Shown here piece after piece: positions 60,879 through 64,000 of a stretch of DNA of 64,000 nt (positions within the stretch are counted from its first letter, which is position 1; every line of letters begins with the position of its first letter). Made by a program: the position numbers and the translations under genes. The DNA lies in contig KB445798.1 of NCBI GenBank assembly GCA_000320605.2, positions 1,681,541-1,745,540 of the forward strand, given 5' to 3'. The notes below the pieces were generated by a model. That model was not told where the DNA came from. It did no database searches and saw only the letters and a program-made list of their open reading frames with translations. This stretch comes from Gelatoporia subvermispora B (taxonomy: Eukaryota; Basidiomycota; Agaricomycetes; Polyporales; Gelatoporiaceae).

Positions 60879-63800
60879 CGACGGCGGTGGTGGCGGCGAC
60901 GGCGGCGACGGCGAGGAGGGCAGGAGATGCAAGACACGCGAGGGAGGGAGAAAGCGACGGTGCGGCGGGCGGCAGGTCACACCCCGCGCTCGTCCATCGG
61001 CGTCTATCATTTTCCTTCCTGACCGCGATGCTTTTCGTTTCTTCGCGTCCGCACCGCTCTCTCCCCGCCGCATCTCCTCGCTTCGCCATACTCTCTATCC
61101 GACGCCCTATTCCGGCACCGCCTCGAACGTTGCGCGCGCACACGACGAGCGCGAGGACAGCAGGAAATATCGTCTACTCTCGGGCTCTTTCCGGCAGCGG
61201 TTCGGCGGACTTTGACTCTCACATCACATGCGTGCTGGTGGAGTGTGCCCATCTGCATCGTTCGCGGCGATGTGCTCACCCGACCACACCAGCCGCGGCG
61301 TGGACATCCGGCTCGACGCCCCGCACGGCATGTTCGCACGGATCCGAGGCTACGATTGTGGCCCGTCTTCCCCGCGATTGCCTTTCAACCGACATGGCAA
61401 CTGGATCTCGCCAAACGTGCCCAGCTCGTTTGCGGCACCCGCACTCCGTCACGCATCATCCTCGCTGACTCTCCATCTCTTGGCTGTGGCTCGTCGAGTG
61501 TCTTATATATCTCTCGTGCCCAGCTATTCGCGTCTGCGAGTACAGAACTGCCTTTTCTTTTTCGCATCGACGACGTGTCAAGACGTGTTCTCTTCCTAGG
61601 TGCCCAATAGGCTCGCCCGGAACCGAGCCGAGCGCGTGCCTGATATAGCGCTTCATATCCCCGCACCCACAACCGACGACATTGCAGCGCGACGAGACGC
61701 GCTCAGTGCGTCTCGTATGCATCGCAGCTCTCAAATGCACTCGTATTCTCATCCGTCTCGCCCCGTCTCGTGGCTAGCTTATCTACTGGTCTCTGCCAGC
61801 ACAGGACCTCAGTTATCTTTTTGCAGCGACGTGTTAACACGTATCATCTTGGAAGATGCTCTGCAGGTTCGCCCGGACGCGAGCCGACCGCGTGCCTGAG
61901 GCCTCCCTTGATAACTCTGCGTGCACCACGGCCCTCGCTCGAGCCTGCTCTGCCGTGCACTCCGCCTACGCCCACGCATTGCAGTACTACTCACTCTAGA
62001 CTCGCGCCTCAGACGCGCGTGCAAACGACGCGTTGACGACGTCAGACTCGCACACCCATCACCAATTCATCTCCGGCTTGGCATCCGCAGCGCAGGGCAA
62101 CCGCGCCCTTTTCCGTCCTCTCGCTCTGCTTCCGTCCGTCAGGCGTTCCTCCCAATTCTATTCTTATCGCGCCCTCGATTCGAGGATGCACGCGCGATTC
62201 CTGCACGCGTCGTCTTCATTATCGCAACGCCTCCCACACAGGGGTCCTCCGCACCCACATCCAGTTCTCCGCTTTTCTCGACTCTCCTTAGTTTTCTCCT
62301 CCAGCAGCACGCCCGCACCCGCGCCCGGACAGCCACATCAAGCCCTGGCCCAGGACCGCGCCCAGATCTCGTCATCCCGTCTCACGCCTCCGTCCGCGGC
62401 GTACACATCTCTGCCAGCTACGCCTCAACCCCCCAGGGCCTCTGGCACCTCGCCACCGCACACGACGCACGTTGCGCCTTCTCTCTGCCTCGCGCTCCTT
62501 ATCTTCGCAACGAAGGACAGCGCCAGGCGGCGTTGCCGCGTATCCGAAGCACCCACTCAGCGCTTCTCTACGCCGTCTCGTCTGTCTCCCCCGAATGCGG
62601 CATGTAAACGGGTACCACCGGCACGTCTTTGCCTTCTGCAGCCGGCCAGCGCTGCTATTGACGACAATGCGCGCAGGCTGTGGAAACCCCCAAGACTGTT
62701 TGCACGACTGTCGCGCCGCGGGACTGCACAATGCTTGGTGTTGCGCACAAATAGCGCGGCGCACAGCCTGGGTGGTCCTCAGTCTAGTACACAGCAGAGC
62801 CTTGTAATCCTGGCACATCTCGTCTGCACTGCGCCGGTCTGATTCAGTCTCACTCGAGACTCGCTCTGGATTGCGCTGTCAGCCTCGCATTTAGTCGCTC
62901 TGGACTGGTCCGCACCAATTGCCAGCTTCGCCCGCCCTGGAACGCCAACTCTCGGCCTCTAGGACGCAGCTCTCTACACTACACTCGCATCGGAGCGAGA
63001 TTCCTTGGCTGGGCTCGCCACGAGATCTGCGCTTTGTCTCAGGTACGACACTACCGCCCCCTGCCCTCAGGCTAACAACCGCTCCGAGTACGTCGCACCG
63101 CATCCACCGCTCGCTCTGGCGCTATCGCCACCGATACCGCAGCCGCCACTGGTACCGTGCCTTTCGTCGCACCCGCCCTGAGCTCTCAAGCGGCGAGTTC
63201 GCAGCCAGCGTGCACACTGACCTGCCGATGGTTCTCCACCCATTTGAATTTCGCCCTTCCAAGCTTTTACCCAACCGAATGCCGCCCGCCTGCGGGGCGG
63301 CATTCCTACCACGCGGTGCTATGTCGTCTTCTCGGTTTGCTTCGTCTCCCTGCTCAGCACTTCTGAACCTGCCGCCGACTTTCGCGAGTTTTCGCTTCAC
63401 GCTCACATCTTTGACCCTACCACCATCCAACTGCAACTCGTCCACTGCTCCTGCTCCGCCCCACCGGTACATTTTCATTCTCTTTGATTGCATTCAGCGG
63501 TGCGGAGTAGTAGCATAAATACTGTACACATACGATACGATACCTATGCTTGGAGACAAGCAACAAACAAACGGAAAAAAGGGGACCATGGAAACAATCG
63601 GAAGGATTACATCGTCAGCAGAACGGGATTGAGCAACGCGGCGCCGGGGAAGGTGAACAGACAATATGAGCACAGTAGAACGACAACAAGGGGAGTTCGG
63701 AGATAGGCATGGAAAGCGGAGATCGGACGGAATTTGGCAGAGGTCGTGATGGGGCGTGAGTCTTCAGTGTTCGAGCGACACCTGTGAGACAAGGCATGGG

Positions 63801-64000
63801 AACGGGGCGGACATGGACGACGAGGGGACGGGCGGCCATGGGACGAAAACGAAAGGATGATAGAAAAGAATGAACAGATTACGAGGGCGTAAGTACAGTA
63901 AAATAGGGCGTAACATACAAATCCAGTGCTCGAGCCACGAAGCGGAGCGAAATCGAATCGATACATACACGCGTGCCCGCACACATACGCGCATCCCGCA
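60879..64000. other. Upstream region of SKN1/KRE6-like gene and unassigned right end
   Basis: About 3.1 kb with no supported gene. It is CT-rich on the plus strand and gives many open frames (for example 62033-62842) with biased composition and no motif. The extreme right (63500-64000) could be the 3' region of a gene outside the window, but nothing proves it. A tandem duplication at 61460-61900 has its own entry. Confidence 0.45.
61455..61900. repeat. Diverged tandem duplication with 256-bp offset
   Basis: The segment at about 61460-61645 is repeated at about 61740-61900. Shared landmarks are CGACGTGTCAAGACGTGTTCT versus GCGACGTGTTAACACGTATC-type text, GGCTCGCCCGGAACCGAGCC versus GGTTCGCCCGGACGCGAGCC, and the exact CGCGTGCCTGA at 61634 and 61890. 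Substitutions are frequent. It lies about 600-1,000 bases upstream of the SKN1/KRE6-like start and could be regulatory or neutral. Confidence 0.55.

Noticed and set aside
62033..62842. 269-residue plus-strand frame
   Set aside because: CT-rich DNA giving a Ser/Pro/Ala/Arg-rich product; other frames at the same place are equally open and no family is recognised.
63607..63984. 125-residue minus-strand frame at the right edge
   Set aside because: Hydrophobic and Cys-rich in part, but without signal peptide logic, motif or splice context; may be the 3' UTR of a gene outside the window.

Overview
The window comes from a filamentous basidiomycete, most likely an agaricomycete. Three things point there: genes broken by many 50-60 bp GT-AG introns, a class I hydrophobin, and a Goodbye-NACHT-ankyrin STAND protein lying beside F-box/LRR-like and WD40 genes. 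No species can be named from the sequence. All gene models below were spliced by eye; motif-bearing exons are firm, some first exons are not.

Layout. 1-1859: non-coding, with a diverged tandem duplication. 1860-16165 is a conserved block: secreted GH18 chitinase (+), MTR4 exosome helicase (-, convergent with the chitinase), catalase (+), ribosomal protein uL14/RPL23 (+) and acyl-protein thioesterase (+). 16166-20342: gene-poor, with a small nested-repeat structure. 20343-26588: a Goodbye-NACHT-ANK NLR-like receptor whose C-terminus is an array of almost identical 99-bp ankyrin units, interrupted by 906 N. 26589-31640: gene-poor, containing a broken copy of the 3' end of such a receptor. 31641-43968 is an accessory cluster: two F-box/LRR-like genes, an inverted F-box pseudogene, a gene joining an unnamed N-terminal domain to a WD40 propeller, and an F-box-WD40 gene. 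47253-47699: hydrophobin (-). 47700-58000: repeat-rich, gene-poor DNA holding a second decayed NLR that has lost its whole NACHT ATPase. 58001-60878: SKN1/KRE6-type GH16 beta-glucan synthesis protein (-). 60879-64000: non-coding, with another tandem duplication.

How the parts fit. Chitinase, SKN1/KRE6-like protein and hydrophobin build, remodel and coat the cell wall. MTR4, uL14, catalase and thioesterase are housekeeping genes. Between them, from about 20 to 55 kb, lies a region rich in recognition-type genes: one NLR that appears functional, two NLR remains, three F-box genes, one F-box pseudogene and two WD40 genes. The pattern is birth and death of a fast-evolving self/non-self or immune repertoire, and it is the most interesting part of the window. 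The central question is the ankyrin array. Its units are nearly identical outside a few variable columns, its assembly gap length fits neither the reading frame nor the 99-bp period, and its true copy number is unknown.
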